A DNA stretch of 64,000 bases from an uncultured Bacteroidia bacterium (GTDB lineage: Bacteria > Bacteroidota > Bacteroidia > Bacteroidales > F082), in the NCBI GenBank assembly GCA_902774365.1, contig CACYHX010000030.1, positions 25,705 through 89,704 of the forward strand, in the 5' to 3' direction. The notes beneath the pieces are model-generated. The model was not told the DNA's origin, ran no database searches, and saw only the letters and a program-made list of their open reading frames with translations. Shown piece by piece: positions 35,103 through 43,707 of this stretch; position 1 is the stretch's first letter; each line of letters starts with the position of its first letter. A program made the position numbers and the translations under genes.

Positions 35103-36929
35103 ATGAAAAGATGCCTGTGGCTCATAGGATTTGTTTTGTTTGCCGCGTTTTTTGCGAATGCACAAAACGACACGGTCATTTTTTCTGTTCCAGGCGGGTT
35201 TTATGAGGATGTGTTCCAATTGGAATTGTACAATTATTATCCGCAGAACCATATCCGCTATACCACCAATGGCAATCGGCCAACGGCGCAGTCGCCGCTG
35301 TATGAAGGAGCTATGACGTTGGATTACAGCATGTATTCAACATCTGACATTTACACCATTCAAATTTCTCCCGATAACTTGGTTTATATCCCTGATTCCG
35401 TCCAGCATTGTGTTGTGATTCGTGCTGCCGTTTTCAACGAAAATGATAGCTGTATTAGCAAGGTGATGACCAACAGCTATTTTATTCATGCCTTGGGCTG
35501 TGATACGCATGGTTTGCCTGCCGTTTCGCTTTGTGCCGATTCGCTGGATTTGTTCGGCTTTGAGCAAGGCATTATGGTGCCAGGTGCACTGTTCGACCCG
35601 CTTGATCCTGAACATACTGGGAATTACTACATACACGATCGGGAATGGGAGCGTTTGGCTCATGTCGAGTTTTATGAAAGTGAAGACAATAGCGGCATCA
35701 ATCAAGATTGTGGGTTGAGGACACATGGCAACATTTCGCGGCGCTATCCTTCGAAAGGGTTGAAGATTTATGCACGTAAGGAGTATGGAAAGAAAAGGTT
35801 CAAATACGATTTCTTCAATGACTCTATCGTAGGAGGTTACAAACATTTGGTATTTAAGCCGTTCGCTTTAGGGTATCCCTTTTCGGGAACACAAGACTAT
35901 ACTAGCAATAAGCTGGCTTTGAGACTTGGTTTGCCGTCTTCGAATAGCCGTCCCTTTATCCTTTATCTGAATGGTGAATATTGGGGCGTGTATTTCCTTC
36001 AGGAAAAAATGGATGAGGACTTTTTGGAAGACCATTTTGGAACCAATCCCGACAACTGCAACATCATAGGAGCTTGGTATGGAACCGTGGAATGTGGCAA
36101 CAATGTCAACTTCATGCAAATGATGAACTGGTTCCAAAACTTGACTCAGGTGGATGACGAAGCATATCAACACATTTGCGAGTTGATTGACATCGACAAC
36201 TACATTGACTATATGGTGTTTGAGACCTATATTGCCAACTGGGATTGGCCAGGCAATAACATGCGATGTTGGCAAGAAGGCAATGGCAAGTGGAGGTGGA
36301 TGTTTTTCGACGGCGATGCCGCTCTCATTTCTAGTGAATGGGACGTTTTTGGCAATGCAGCGGTCTACACTCCACCTGAAACTTGGATCAACTATCCTAA
36401 TGCGAAGCTGATATTTGGTAAGCTGCTTGAAAACGAGCAGTTTAAGGAGGAATTTGAGTCAAGAGCGATGGAATTATCCCAAGGATTGTTCAGTTATGAA
36501 AACACCTTCCCGATACATCATGACATCGTGGAGACATTGCGTCCCAATGTGGAAAGCCACATACATCGTTTCGGGATTCCTGAATCAATGAGTTTATGGG
36601 ATGAGGGAAATGCCATCATCGATAGTTTCCTTTCTCGTCGATTTGAGACTTTTTGGAATGGGTGGGACGTTTTCGTGGGACTGCATCAGTATTCAGAGGA
36701 AATGCCCAGTGTTTATCCCAATCCTTTCTCGGATGAGCTTCACATCAGCATTGATGCCGATTTTGGTGCAGACGAAATCGCCATCTACGACATGATGGGT
36801 AGAAAAGTGTTCACTCAACATTGTGAAATACATCAAGGACAAAACGACATTGTGTTTCAACCCAATTTGAAAGCAGGCGTCTATGTCCTTAAAATCGGCG
36901 AACTGACCCAGAAAATCGTGAGATATTAG
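35103..36929 (+). CDS. Secreted CotH-kinase-family protein with type IX sorting domain
   Basis: 608 residues. A signal peptide (MKRCLWLIGFVLFAAFFANA, cleaved before QN) precedes a chitobiase C-terminal-like beta domain (HIRYTTNGNRPTAQSPLYEG, about residues 40-130). The CotH kinase-like region has LRTHGNISRRYPSKGLKIYA, SNSRPFILYLNGEYWGVYFL, QEKMDEDFLEDHFG and the Asp-rich WRWMFFDGDAAL (about 180-520). CotH proteins are atypical surface protein kinases in spores; substrates here are unknown. The last ~75 residues (YPNPFSDELHISIDADFG, IYDMMGRKVFTQ, AGVYVLKIG) are a type A C-terminal sorting signal for the type IX secretion system, so it is exported to the surface. Confidence 0.88.
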   Translation: MKRCLWLIGFVLFAAFFANAQNDTVIFSVPGGFYEDVFQLELYNYYPQNHIRYTTNGNRPTAQSPLYEGAMTLDYSMYSTSDIYTIQISPDNLVYIPDSVQHCVVIRAAVFNENDSCISKVMTNSYFIHALGCDTHGLPAVSLCADSLDLFGFEQGIMVPGALFDPLDPEHTGNYYIHDREWERLAHVEFYESEDNSGINQDCGLRTHGNISRRYPSKGLKIYARKEYGKKRFKYDFFNDSIVGGYKHLVFKPFALGYPFSGTQDYTSNKLALRLGLPSSNSRPFILYLNGEYWGVYFLQEKMDEDFLEDHFGTNPDNCNIIGAWYGTVECGNNVNFMQMMNWFQNLTQVDDEAYQHICELIDIDNYIDYMVFETYIANWDWPGNNMRCWQEGNGKWRWMFFDGDAALISSEWDVFGNAAVYTPPETWINYPNAKLIFGKLLENEQFKEEFESRAMELSQGLFSYENTFPIHHDIVETLRPNVESHIHRFGIPESMSLWDEGNAIIDSFLSRRFETFWNGWDVFVGLHQYSEEMPSVYPNPFSDELHISIDADFGADEIAIYDMMGRKVFTQHCEIHQGQNDIVFQPNLKAGVYVLKIGELTQKIVRY

Positions 36930-36941
36930 ACAATTGTTTGT

Positions 36942-36990
36942 TTTTATGTAGAAAAAATTATTGCTTTTCCATAATTATTTCTACATAAAA
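36942..36990. terminator. Long AT-rich hairpin after the CotH-like gene
   Basis: A perfect 13-bp stem TTTTATGTAGAAA/TTTCTACATAAAA with an inner ATTAT/ATAAT pair. Probably a bidirectional terminator; the next gene's promoter starts 12 nt later. Confidence 0.65.
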
Positions 36991-37001
36991 GTGATTGTTT
37001 T

Positions 37002-37009
37002 TAATTTTG
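37002..37009 (+). promoter_or_regulatory. -7 element of the GH16-like gene
   Basis: TAATTTTG, 23 nt before the ATG at 37033. Confidence 0.55.
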
Positions 37010-37032
37010 TACGCTCAAAATCGAACGTAATC

Positions 37033-39006
37033 ATGGAAAAAAGCAACAAAAAATACTGGTGGCTGTTATTGCTACTCTTGGGTTTAATCTTGTTGAAAAC
37101 CAATTATTTCCGCCCGATGTCAAACTTCGGTCGCAGTCGAACGGTTACCCTCGATATGGACCTGGACAATGCCGTTTTGGAAGGCATCACCTTGCCTTCG
37201 GTGAATCAGACTAAAGACGGTTCTGGGATGTTTGAGTTCCGCTTTTTCACGCTGTCGAAAAAGTATAAATACTATAAGGTTTACTACCAAAACGAGAGCT
37301 ATAAGTTTCCCGACACCTCGGCTTTGGCCAATGAGAACTTCTACGGCAGTTGGGAGGACGTGAGCATCGGCTTCAAGCCTATTGAGCACCACCGCACGAA
37401 AGACGCTTTCCGTATTGTGGGCAACCCGCGCGACGAAAAGCAATACTATGGCGCCGACCTCTCCGAAAACAGTTTCAGTCCCGAGCATATCCAACAGGTC
37501 ATCAACTCCATCCACAACGTGCCGGAATGGTACAACAGCATAGTGGATAAGGCGGAGAAAAACGGTCGAGATGTGGATGAACAACTTTACTTAGATGCCC
37601 TCTGGGTCATCAGCGATAGCAGGAACAATGGTGACGTGAACCACCGCTGGAAACGCAACCCGCGCGTGGGCGAATACAGCTTTATCTTGGTGCTCTGCAA
37701 GGAAGAAGGCTTGAACGAAATCCCTGATTATGTGCAACATATCGGGCAGACCGACGAAAACGGACAGTTTGTGAACCCTTACGGTTGGTTTGAGACGCAT
37801 CCCTCGAAAAACATCAAGGTCATCCGCTCGAAACGCAAGCTGAAAACACGCGCCGTCATCGCCGTCGACAAGGGCGTGTTCATTGACGAGTCGAAGGTGA
37901 ACAATATTGGTTATCATTTGGATACCACCAATTGCCATTGTGGTACGGACGACTCGTTGTATCGCTCAGCCCTCTACGAGCAGTTTTTCAGTTCCATCAG
38001 CAAGCAATACACCTTGCGCAACATCCCTGTCATTCAAGATGTGGTGGGCGAAAATCCTTATACCCGCGAACAGTACGAAGCCAACCGAAACCGTTTCGAT
38101 AGCACAGAGCTGCAGATGAACTGGCCTGTGACGAGCCAAACGCCTTGTCAGACGGTACGCCTTGCCGATGATGGCAGCTACATCTCCCTCATCAACCCGG
38201 GCAACAACGACTTGAATGACTTGCACAAAGAATCGACGGGCATCCGTACCCGCGTGGGCTTCACCTACGGCAAATTTCGTGGCAAAATCAAGTTCCCCGT
38301 GATGCTCAACGATGAGAACATTTGGAACGGCTTGACGTATGCCTTCTGGTTGATTTACAGTGATAACCACGCTTGGAACAACCGTCGTCACGATGAGGCT
38401 GAAGGAGGTTATGTGGATAAGAATGACGACTCGGAGAACCCTGTGCGCCGACCCGACTACCATTATTCCGAAATCGATATCGAAATCGTGAAGGCCTCGC
38501 GTTTTTGGCCGAAAGACTACTATGGCAAGCGTGCCGACAGCATCTGTGTGGAGCAAGACGAGACCTTGAACGATGATGTGATGTACTGCTGCACCAACTG
38601 GGACCTCGCCGTGCCTTCACCGAAGTATTTCTCATGGGGCATCGACAGCATCCCTTACGGCAAAGAGAACAAGTTTGAGACCTTGCGCTGGTACAAGCTC
38701 TACAAGGCCCTCACCGAGCGTATCCCGATGAGCAACAAAGCCTTTAAGGAACCCTATTATTACTACGAAATCGAATGGAAGCCGACCGAAATCATCTGGC
38801 GTCTCGGCCCCAGCCCCGACAAGATGCGGGTGATGGGCTACATGAACAATGAGTACACCTCGATTCCGAACAACCAAATGAAGGCCATTGTCACGCAGGA
38901 ATACCATTACAGCGAATGGTGGCCGCCCATCGTTTGGGAGCAGGGGTTGATTCCTTACAATAAGACGGATATCGAGGGGAGGGTGTATGAAATAGTCGTT
39001 GAGTAA
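37033..39006 (+). CDS. Membrane-anchored GH16-like (laminarinase/carrageenase fold) protein
   Basis: 657 residues. One N-terminal membrane anchor (YWWLLLLLLGLILL) exposes the rest to the periplasm. The C-terminal half has the GH16 layout: YGKFRGKIKFPVMLND (substrate cleft strand), GLTYAFWLIYSD, the catalytic ExDxE motif SEIDIEIVKA, and YYEIEWKPTEIIWRLG. It should cleave or transglycosylate a beta-glycan if active. The N-terminal half contains a helical motif (HNVPEWYNSIVDKAEKNGRD...LYLDALWV, about residues 160-195) also seen at the C-termini of the AlgX-like proteins encoded downstream. This link suggests it works on the same glycan; that is inference. Confidence 0.78.
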   Translation: MEKSNKKYWWLLLLLLGLILLKTNYFRPMSNFGRSRTVTLDMDLDNAVLEGITLPSVNQTKDGSGMFEFRFFTLSKKYKYYKVYYQNESYKFPDTSALANENFYGSWEDVSIGFKPIEHHRTKDAFRIVGNPRDEKQYYGADLSENSFSPEHIQQVINSIHNVPEWYNSIVDKAEKNGRDVDEQLYLDALWVISDSRNNGDVNHRWKRNPRVGEYSFILVLCKEEGLNEIPDYVQHIGQTDENGQFVNPYGWFETHPSKNIKVIRSKRKLKTRAVIAVDKGVFIDESKVNNIGYHLDTTNCHCGTDDSLYRSALYEQFFSSISKQYTLRNIPVIQDVVGENPYTREQYEANRNRFDSTELQMNWPVTSQTPCQTVRLADDGSYISLINPGNNDLNDLHKESTGIRTRVGFTYGKFRGKIKFPVMLNDENIWNGLTYAFWLIYSDNHAWNNRRHDEAEGGYVDKNDDSENPVRRPDYHYSEIDIEIVKASRFWPKDYYGKRADSICVEQDETLNDDVMYCCTNWDLAVPSPKYFSWGIDSIPYGKENKFETLRWYKLYKALTERIPMSNKAFKEPYYYYEIEWKPTEIIWRLGPSPDKMRVMGYMNNEYTSIPNNQMKAIVTQEYHYSEWWPPIVWEQGLIPYNKTDIEGRVYEIVVE

Positions 39007-39031
39007 ACATCATTTTGACTATACTTGCCTT

Positions 39032-39089
39032 TTGAAAGCATAGATCCCCAGCCTTCGCACCGCCTACCGCAGGGATGACATGCTTTCAA
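39032..39089. repeat. GTCAT-type hairpin with locus-specific arms (1)
   Basis: Arms TTGAAAGCAT/ATGCTTTCAA are perfect. The inner core AGATCCC...GGGATGAC belongs to the family seen at 39114. ATGCTTTCAA occurs again at 39183-39192, beyond the second element. Confidence 0.75.
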
Positions 39090-39113
39090 GAGCCTATCAC
39101 TTAGTGGCAGTTA

Positions 39114-39168
39114 GCCTCCTATGTCATTCCAGCAAAGGATTGTGCGTGAGCGGGAATCTATAGGAGGC
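39114..39168. repeat. GTCAT-type hairpin with locus-specific arms (2)
   Basis: Arms GCCTCCTAT/ATAGGAGGC are perfect and differ from those at 39032. The core GTCATTCC...GGGAATCT is the same type. It sits between the convergent GH16-like and AlgX-like genes; 39007-39197 has no gene. Confidence 0.75.
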
Positions 39169-39197
39169 AAGGTCAGAATAACATGCTTTCAATAGCT

Positions 39198-40901
39198 TTA
39201 GAACAACTCCCCGTTTCTCAGCCGTTCATTAACCACCCAGCGGGCGTCTTCTTCGAGGACGGTCTCAAAGGTCTTGCCGTTCTCTTGGGCTTTGCCTTCC
39301 AAGAACTTGATGCTTTCGGGGTTGTTGCGCCATTGTTCCATCAGTTTGTTTACCTCGAATTCGATAATGGAAGCCGTGTCCACTTGGATTTCTTGGCGCA
39401 TCAAGGGGCGACCGTGCAGTACGTTTTCGGCTTCTTCATCCAGGATATCATCGAAGAGGCGACCGGTCCTTGAGGCTTGGATGCGCAAGGCGGTGCACCA
39501 TTCCTTGTCGTTGGCGATGGCATTGGCTTGTTGCACCAGCTGAATGGCTTGAGTGTTGCGTATGGTCGGCATGGCTTCACCACCGAGACCAGGAATGAGT
39601 TCGGGGTCGTCTCTCAGCGTCTTGACGGCGTAATGCCTCAGGCTGTCGTCGCGGTGCTCGGAATAGCGCCATTGGTAATGGTATTTCCAGAAAAGGCTGT
39701 CGTGGCTCAAGCTGTCCATCACCCACGGAATCTGTGCGTCGAAGAGGCTGTCGGTGACGCAAAGACGCAGCAGGGCGTCTTCTACGAAGTCGTACGACGA
39801 CAGACCCCATTGATAGCCAGAAGAATACCAAACGACAAAGTCAGAATTGAGGATGGAACGCAGGCGGTTGATGTCGCCAATGGGATGCTTCTCTTTCTCG
39901 AAGCCCAGGAAGGCGGACTTGTTGTAAAACCAGATTTCGACATAGTCCATGAATTGCTTCCAAGGCATATAGGTCTCCAAGTCCCAAACGAAGGAGTCGC
40001 CGACAAAGAGCACCTTGGGCTTGCGGCAGCCTTCGCCACAGTCGACACTGATGTCGGCGCGGTATTTCGGCGAGTCGTTGCCGATGGGGAAGATGAGGTT
40101 GAGGGTCTGTTCGTCGTTTTCGGGATATATTGTGTCGAGTTTGACCAACCGGTCGACATGGATGTCAGGGATGCCAAAGTCGTTGAGGCTGTTCATGTAG
40201 CTAAACAAGCTGTCGTAGCCATAGACGGCGGAGTAACGCCAGTGGGTGTCGCGCTTGGGAAACAGCAGGAACGAGGCGGTGTCTTTCATGCTTTGGTACC
40301 ATTTCGTCATTTCCACATGGGGAAAGTCGATGGCGGTCATCAGCGAGTCGTAATAGGCTGCCGTGTGGATGGCATCGGTGGGAGCAGGTTGGTGATAAGG
40401 TAGGTATTCGGGATATACTTCCGCCTTGTTGGGCGCCATAAAACACAGGAACTCAACGCCGTAATCTTTCAGCACATACCTGAGCTTATTCATCATCCTG
40501 ACGTTTTTCCTTGCCCATTCACGGGCGCGGTCGTATGTCTTGTATTGGTTGATGGGTTCGATGCCGTAGTAGTCTCGGAAGGCTTCGGCATAAAAAAGCC
40601 AGCCGTCCTTGCCAGGGGTGATGAAATGGCAGGTGGTCTGGTTGAAAAGGCTATAGTTGACTTGGTTGTAGAGTTTGATATGCCATTCACGGAAGCCGAA
40701 GTTCTCGCGGCTGTACTGTTCCGCTTGGCTTTGGTATTGGCCCGAGGCGAAGTTCTTTAGCGTCAGTTCGGGTTTCTCTGTGGCAAAAGTGACGCCCGCC
40801 AATGGATTTAGCTTGAAAGGCCGCCATTTTTCCTGCACGAAGACGAGTACGAAACCTATCATCGTCAGTATGCATAATATGGTGCAAACGCGGCTTTTCA
40901 T
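39198..40901 (-). CDS. AlgX/AlgJ-like SGNH-type acyltransferase (A6, canonical DxHW)
   Basis: A 567-residue periplasmic protein with an N-terminal membrane anchor or signal (CTILCILTMIGFVLVFVQ). AlgX/AlgJ proteins pass or attach acetyl groups to exported alginate. Here the conserved FGFREWHIKLYNQ, DGWLFYAEAF and VYPEYLPYH blocks lead to KRDTHWRYSAVYGYDSL, which keeps the Asp-x-His pair, and to VLFVGDSFVW with the Ser. It is the only one of the six copies with the full DTHW motif. Two copies of the helical end motif follow (IANDKEWCTALRIQA; NNPESIKFLEGKAQ...EEDARWVV). Its start overlaps the A5 stop by 4 nt (ATGA). Last gene of the locus. Confidence 0.85.
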   Translation of the reverse strand: MKSRVCTILCILTMIGFVLVFVQEKWRPFKLNPLAGVTFATEKPELTLKNFASGQYQSQAEQYSRENFGFREWHIKLYNQVNYSLFNQTTCHFITPGKDGWLFYAEAFRDYYGIEPINQYKTYDRAREWARKNVRMMNKLRYVLKDYGVEFLCFMAPNKAEVYPEYLPYHQPAPTDAIHTAAYYDSLMTAIDFPHVEMTKWYQSMKDTASFLLFPKRDTHWRYSAVYGYDSLFSYMNSLNDFGIPDIHVDRLVKLDTIYPENDEQTLNLIFPIGNDSPKYRADISVDCGEGCRKPKVLFVGDSFVWDLETYMPWKQFMDYVEIWFYNKSAFLGFEKEKHPIGDINRLRSILNSDFVVWYSSGYQWGLSSYDFVEDALLRLCVTDSLFDAQIPWVMDSLSHDSLFWKYHYQWRYSEHRDDSLRHYAVKTLRDDPELIPGLGGEAMPTIRNTQAIQLVQQANAIANDKEWCTALRIQASRTGRLFDDILDEEAENVLHGRPLMRQEIQVDTASIIEFEVNKLMEQWRNNPESIKFLEGKAQENGKTFETVLEEDARWVVNERLRNGELF

Positions 40902-42247
40902 CTTACAAATCCTTTAGGCTCAATATTGTTGCGATAGGTGTATGCGGCGACATCCCAAAGCGACTGCTCTAAACTGACGCCTTTCTCTTTGGCGTTTTGC
41001 TCGACGCTCTCCAACCATTCAGGCGTTTCCTTGATGTGTTGGATGATGTTTTCGATTTTCTCATTCCTGAAAACAACATAAAGATTATCGGCGGCATCAT
41101 ATTGTTCGGGTTGCTTGTAGCGGAAAACGTCGTCGTAGGCACTCAGATAACGCTCAAAGAAACCGTAAGGCCAAAGGTGGTTGGTGGCTTCGGTGCAAAC
41201 CAAAAGAATGAATTCTTGGTTCTCGATTTCCTGCTTATAGTTGATGGACTCCACGTTTTGGATAGGAGTGCGCTTGGGATAGATGGTCTTGTTGTAAAAC
41301 CAGAAGTCGCCAGGAGAGAACAGGTTTTGATGCAAGGCCACTTTCCAATCATAGATGGCCCACCAATAAGAGTCGGAGATGGACAGCACTTTGGGTTTGT
41401 AGCCTTCGGTGAAGCTAAACTTGGGTTGGTCGATGGTGTTGTGCTTGAAAGGAAACATGAGGTTCATCATGCGCCACAGTTCATCGTCTTGTTCCATCAG
41501 ATAGGTGGAGTCGAATGCGGTGATGACGGCACGGGCTTGGGTTTTGTGCGTCTTGCTTTCCATGTAGTTCACCAATGAATCGATGGCCAAAGAAGCACCG
41601 TAAACAGTCCAATGGGAACTTAGGTTGCAATAAAGCGGGTGCGGTTCGTTATCTTTCCGCTCGCAAAACCAGCGGTTGAAGTCGATCATTTCAACGCCCT
41701 GTTCGGCAAAGGCTTTCAAATAGCCTTGATAATTGTTGGTCTCACGACGCTTGGCCATGTATTCGTCGGGGATGAGTTCGGGAAAATAGGAGGCCTTGCC
41801 CACGACAAAAACGGGCAGCAGCGTGATGCCCTTGGTACCGAGCATGTCTTGTATGAGCTTGAGTTGCTGCGTGTTTTTCTCGATGGTTTCCTCGCCCATA
41901 TAGGTCTCGCCAATATAGCTGATGACATACGACTTGTCAAAGAAATTGCTTCCGTCTTTTCCTTTTACGAGATGGGTGACCGGGATTTTTCCGAAAGTGG
42001 AATACAACATTTGGTTGTTGACTCTTATCATTGAATTGCGGAACCCCGTTTGCTCCGTGCACCAGTTCATCAAGGAGTCTTGGGCTGTTTCCTGATAAAG
42101 TGTCGTGGCATTGACAATGGGCTTCTTTGCTGGAACGTAGGCACCGTCCAAAGGCTTCTCATCCACCAAATGGAAACAGGTCTGCATCATCGGCAGGAAA
42201 AGTACCGCGAGCAGCACGAGGAACCATATTTTCTTGAACGTTTTCAT
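40898..42247 (-). CDS. AlgX/AlgJ-like protein (A5, divergent active site)
   Basis: 449 residues with an N-terminal membrane segment (IWFLVLLAVLFLPMMQTCF). It has TGFRNSMIRVNNQMLYS in place of FGFREP, and SSHWTVYGASLAIDSL where A6 has DTHW, so the Asp is replaced by Ser. The nucleophile block is VLSISDSYWWAIYDW. One helical motif ends the protein (IKETPEWLESVEQNAKEKG, then VAAYTYRNN). It is the most divergent of the set and may have lost catalysis or serve a binding role. The start overlaps the M3 stop by one base (TGATG), implying coupled translation. Confidence 0.8.
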   Translation of the reverse strand: MKTFKKIWFLVLLAVLFLPMMQTCFHLVDEKPLDGAYVPAKKPIVNATTLYQETAQDSLMNWCTEQTGFRNSMIRVNNQMLYSTFGKIPVTHLVKGKDGSNFFDKSYVISYIGETYMGEETIEKNTQQLKLIQDMLGTKGITLLPVFVVGKASYFPELIPDEYMAKRRETNNYQGYLKAFAEQGVEMIDFNRWFCERKDNEPHPLYCNLSSHWTVYGASLAIDSLVNYMESKTHKTQARAVITAFDSTYLMEQDDELWRMMNLMFPFKHNTIDQPKFSFTEGYKPKVLSISDSYWWAIYDWKVALHQNLFSPGDFWFYNKTIYPKRTPIQNVESINYKQEIENQEFILLVCTEATNHLWPYGFFERYLSAYDDVFRYKQPEQYDAADNLYVVFRNEKIENIIQHIKETPEWLESVEQNAKEKGVSLEQSLWDVAAYTYRNNIEPKGFVR

Positions 42248-43674
42248 CAGAACCTAAAGTAAATGAAGGGGTTGAAACTGCCTTTGAGGATGAACGAAGC
42301 CGAGAGGATGAGTAGCACAATCATCAGCAAGCCGACAAAAATGTATTGTTTCGCGTTGTAGAACTTGCGGTCGAAGAAGAAGTCCAAGGCTTTGTCGCCC
42401 GCTTTGGTGAGTGCGAAGAAGGAGAAGAGAACTGCAACGATGAGGGTGAACACAAACTGGCTGTTGACGAAGAGTGCAGGTGTGCTGCCGTTGGCTCCGA
42501 ACATGGCGCCTACATATTGCACGGCATAGCCAATGGTGTCGGCACGAAACATCACCCAGCCAATCATCACAATGACGAAGGTGATAAGTATCCTAGGTAT
42601 CTTGCCGATTTTCTTGCTCGTCTTCAACCAAAACATCTTGTCAATGACGATGAAGAGACCATGGAAGGCACCCCAGGCCACGAAGGTCCAGGCGGCACCG
42701 TGCCACAAACCTGAGAGGAAGAACACAATCCAGAGGTTGAGGTAAGTGCGTCTCTTGCCTTTACGGTTGCCACCGAGCGGAATATAGAGATAGTCCATCA
42801 TCCAGCTGCCGAGGGTGATGTGCCAGCGTTTCCAGAACTCCGACACGCTTTGGCTGATATAAGGGTTGTTGAAGTTTTCGGGGAACTTGAAGCCTATCAT
42901 GCGCCCGATACCGATAGCCATGTCGCTGTAGCCCGAGAAGTCGAAATAGATTTGCATGGTGTAGGCAAGGATGCCCAACCAAGCAGTTGAGAGGCCGATT
43001 TCTGTGGTGGGCAAGGCAAACACTTGGTCGACATATTCTGCCAAGATATTGGCAATCAGCATCTTCTTTGATAAGCCGATAACGAAGCGGTAGAAACCTA
43101 AAATGCGATTGTCGGCGGTTTCGTTGGCACTTCGGTCGGTGATTTGTTCGGCAATCTCGTTGTAGCGCACAATGGGGCCGGCAATGAGTTGCGGGAAAAG
43201 CATGATAAACAAGGCATAATCAGCGATGCTCTTTAGCGGGGCCGAGGTCTTGCGATAGACATCGATGCTGTAGCTCATCTTCTGGAAGGTGAAAAACGAG
43301 ATGCCGATGGGTAGCACCACCTTGGTCCAACGGACGGGAGGCGAGCCAAAGGCACTCAAGATAGCATTGAAATTGTCAATAAAGAAGTTAGCGTATTTGA
43401 AATAGGCCAACAGCCCGATGTTGAGAATCACGGAAAAGACGAGGAAAAGCTTTCGTCGTTTGGCGTCAGTACTTTTGTCGATTTGTCGCACCAAGAAAAA
43501 GTCGATGGTGATTGACAATAGTAAGACTATCAAGAATTTAGGAGACCCAAAGCCATAGAATAGCAGACTTGCAAGCAGAGCAACGGCATTTTTATAACGC
43601 TTATCGACGAGGAAATACACCCCGAGGAAAATGGGCAAAAACCAAAAAAGGAATATGCTGCTGCTGAAAACCAT
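42247..43674 (-). CDS. MBOAT O-acyltransferase, AlgI-like (M3)
   Basis: A 475-residue polytopic inner-membrane protein of the MBOAT family, which imports acyl groups across the membrane for glycan O-acylation. It begins MVFSSSIFLFWFLPIFLGVY and has LPIGISFFTFQKMSYSIDVY, FPQLIAGPIVRYNE, YFDFSGYSDMAIGIGRM and FWKRWHITLGSWMMDYLYIPLG-type loops. The MBOAT histidine region is SGLWHGAAWTFVAWGAFHGL, with both His present. It ends in PFIYFRF, as do M1 and M2. It has its own -7 element at 43694-43701, so it starts a new transcription unit with A5 and A6. Confidence 0.93.
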   Translation of the reverse strand: MVFSSSIFLFWFLPIFLGVYFLVDKRYKNAVALLASLLFYGFGSPKFLIVLLLSITIDFFLVRQIDKSTDAKRRKLFLVFSVILNIGLLAYFKYANFFIDNFNAILSAFGSPPVRWTKVVLPIGISFFTFQKMSYSIDVYRKTSAPLKSIADYALFIMLFPQLIAGPIVRYNEIAEQITDRSANETADNRILGFYRFVIGLSKKMLIANILAEYVDQVFALPTTEIGLSTAWLGILAYTMQIYFDFSGYSDMAIGIGRMIGFKFPENFNNPYISQSVSEFWKRWHITLGSWMMDYLYIPLGGNRKGKRRTYLNLWIVFFLSGLWHGAAWTFVAWGAFHGLFIVIDKMFWLKTSKKIGKIPRILITFVIVMIGWVMFRADTIGYAVQYVGAMFGANGSTPALFVNSQFVFTLIVAVLFSFFALTKAGDKALDFFFDRKFYNAKQYIFVGLLMIVLLILSASFILKGSFNPFIYFRF

Positions 43675-43693
43675 GACCCTTGTTTTGAGTGTG

Positions 43694-43701
43694 CAAAAAT
43701 A
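43694..43701 (-). promoter_or_regulatory. -7 element in front of the M3-A5-A6 module
   Basis: TATTTTTG on the minus strand, 19 nt before the M3 ATG, in the 33-nt gap after A4. Confidence 0.55.
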
Positions 43702-43707
43702 CGATTT

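Noticed and set aside
35103-39006. CotH-like and GH16-like genes as one operon
   Set aside because: A 13-bp hairpin terminator and a separate -7 element lie between them.
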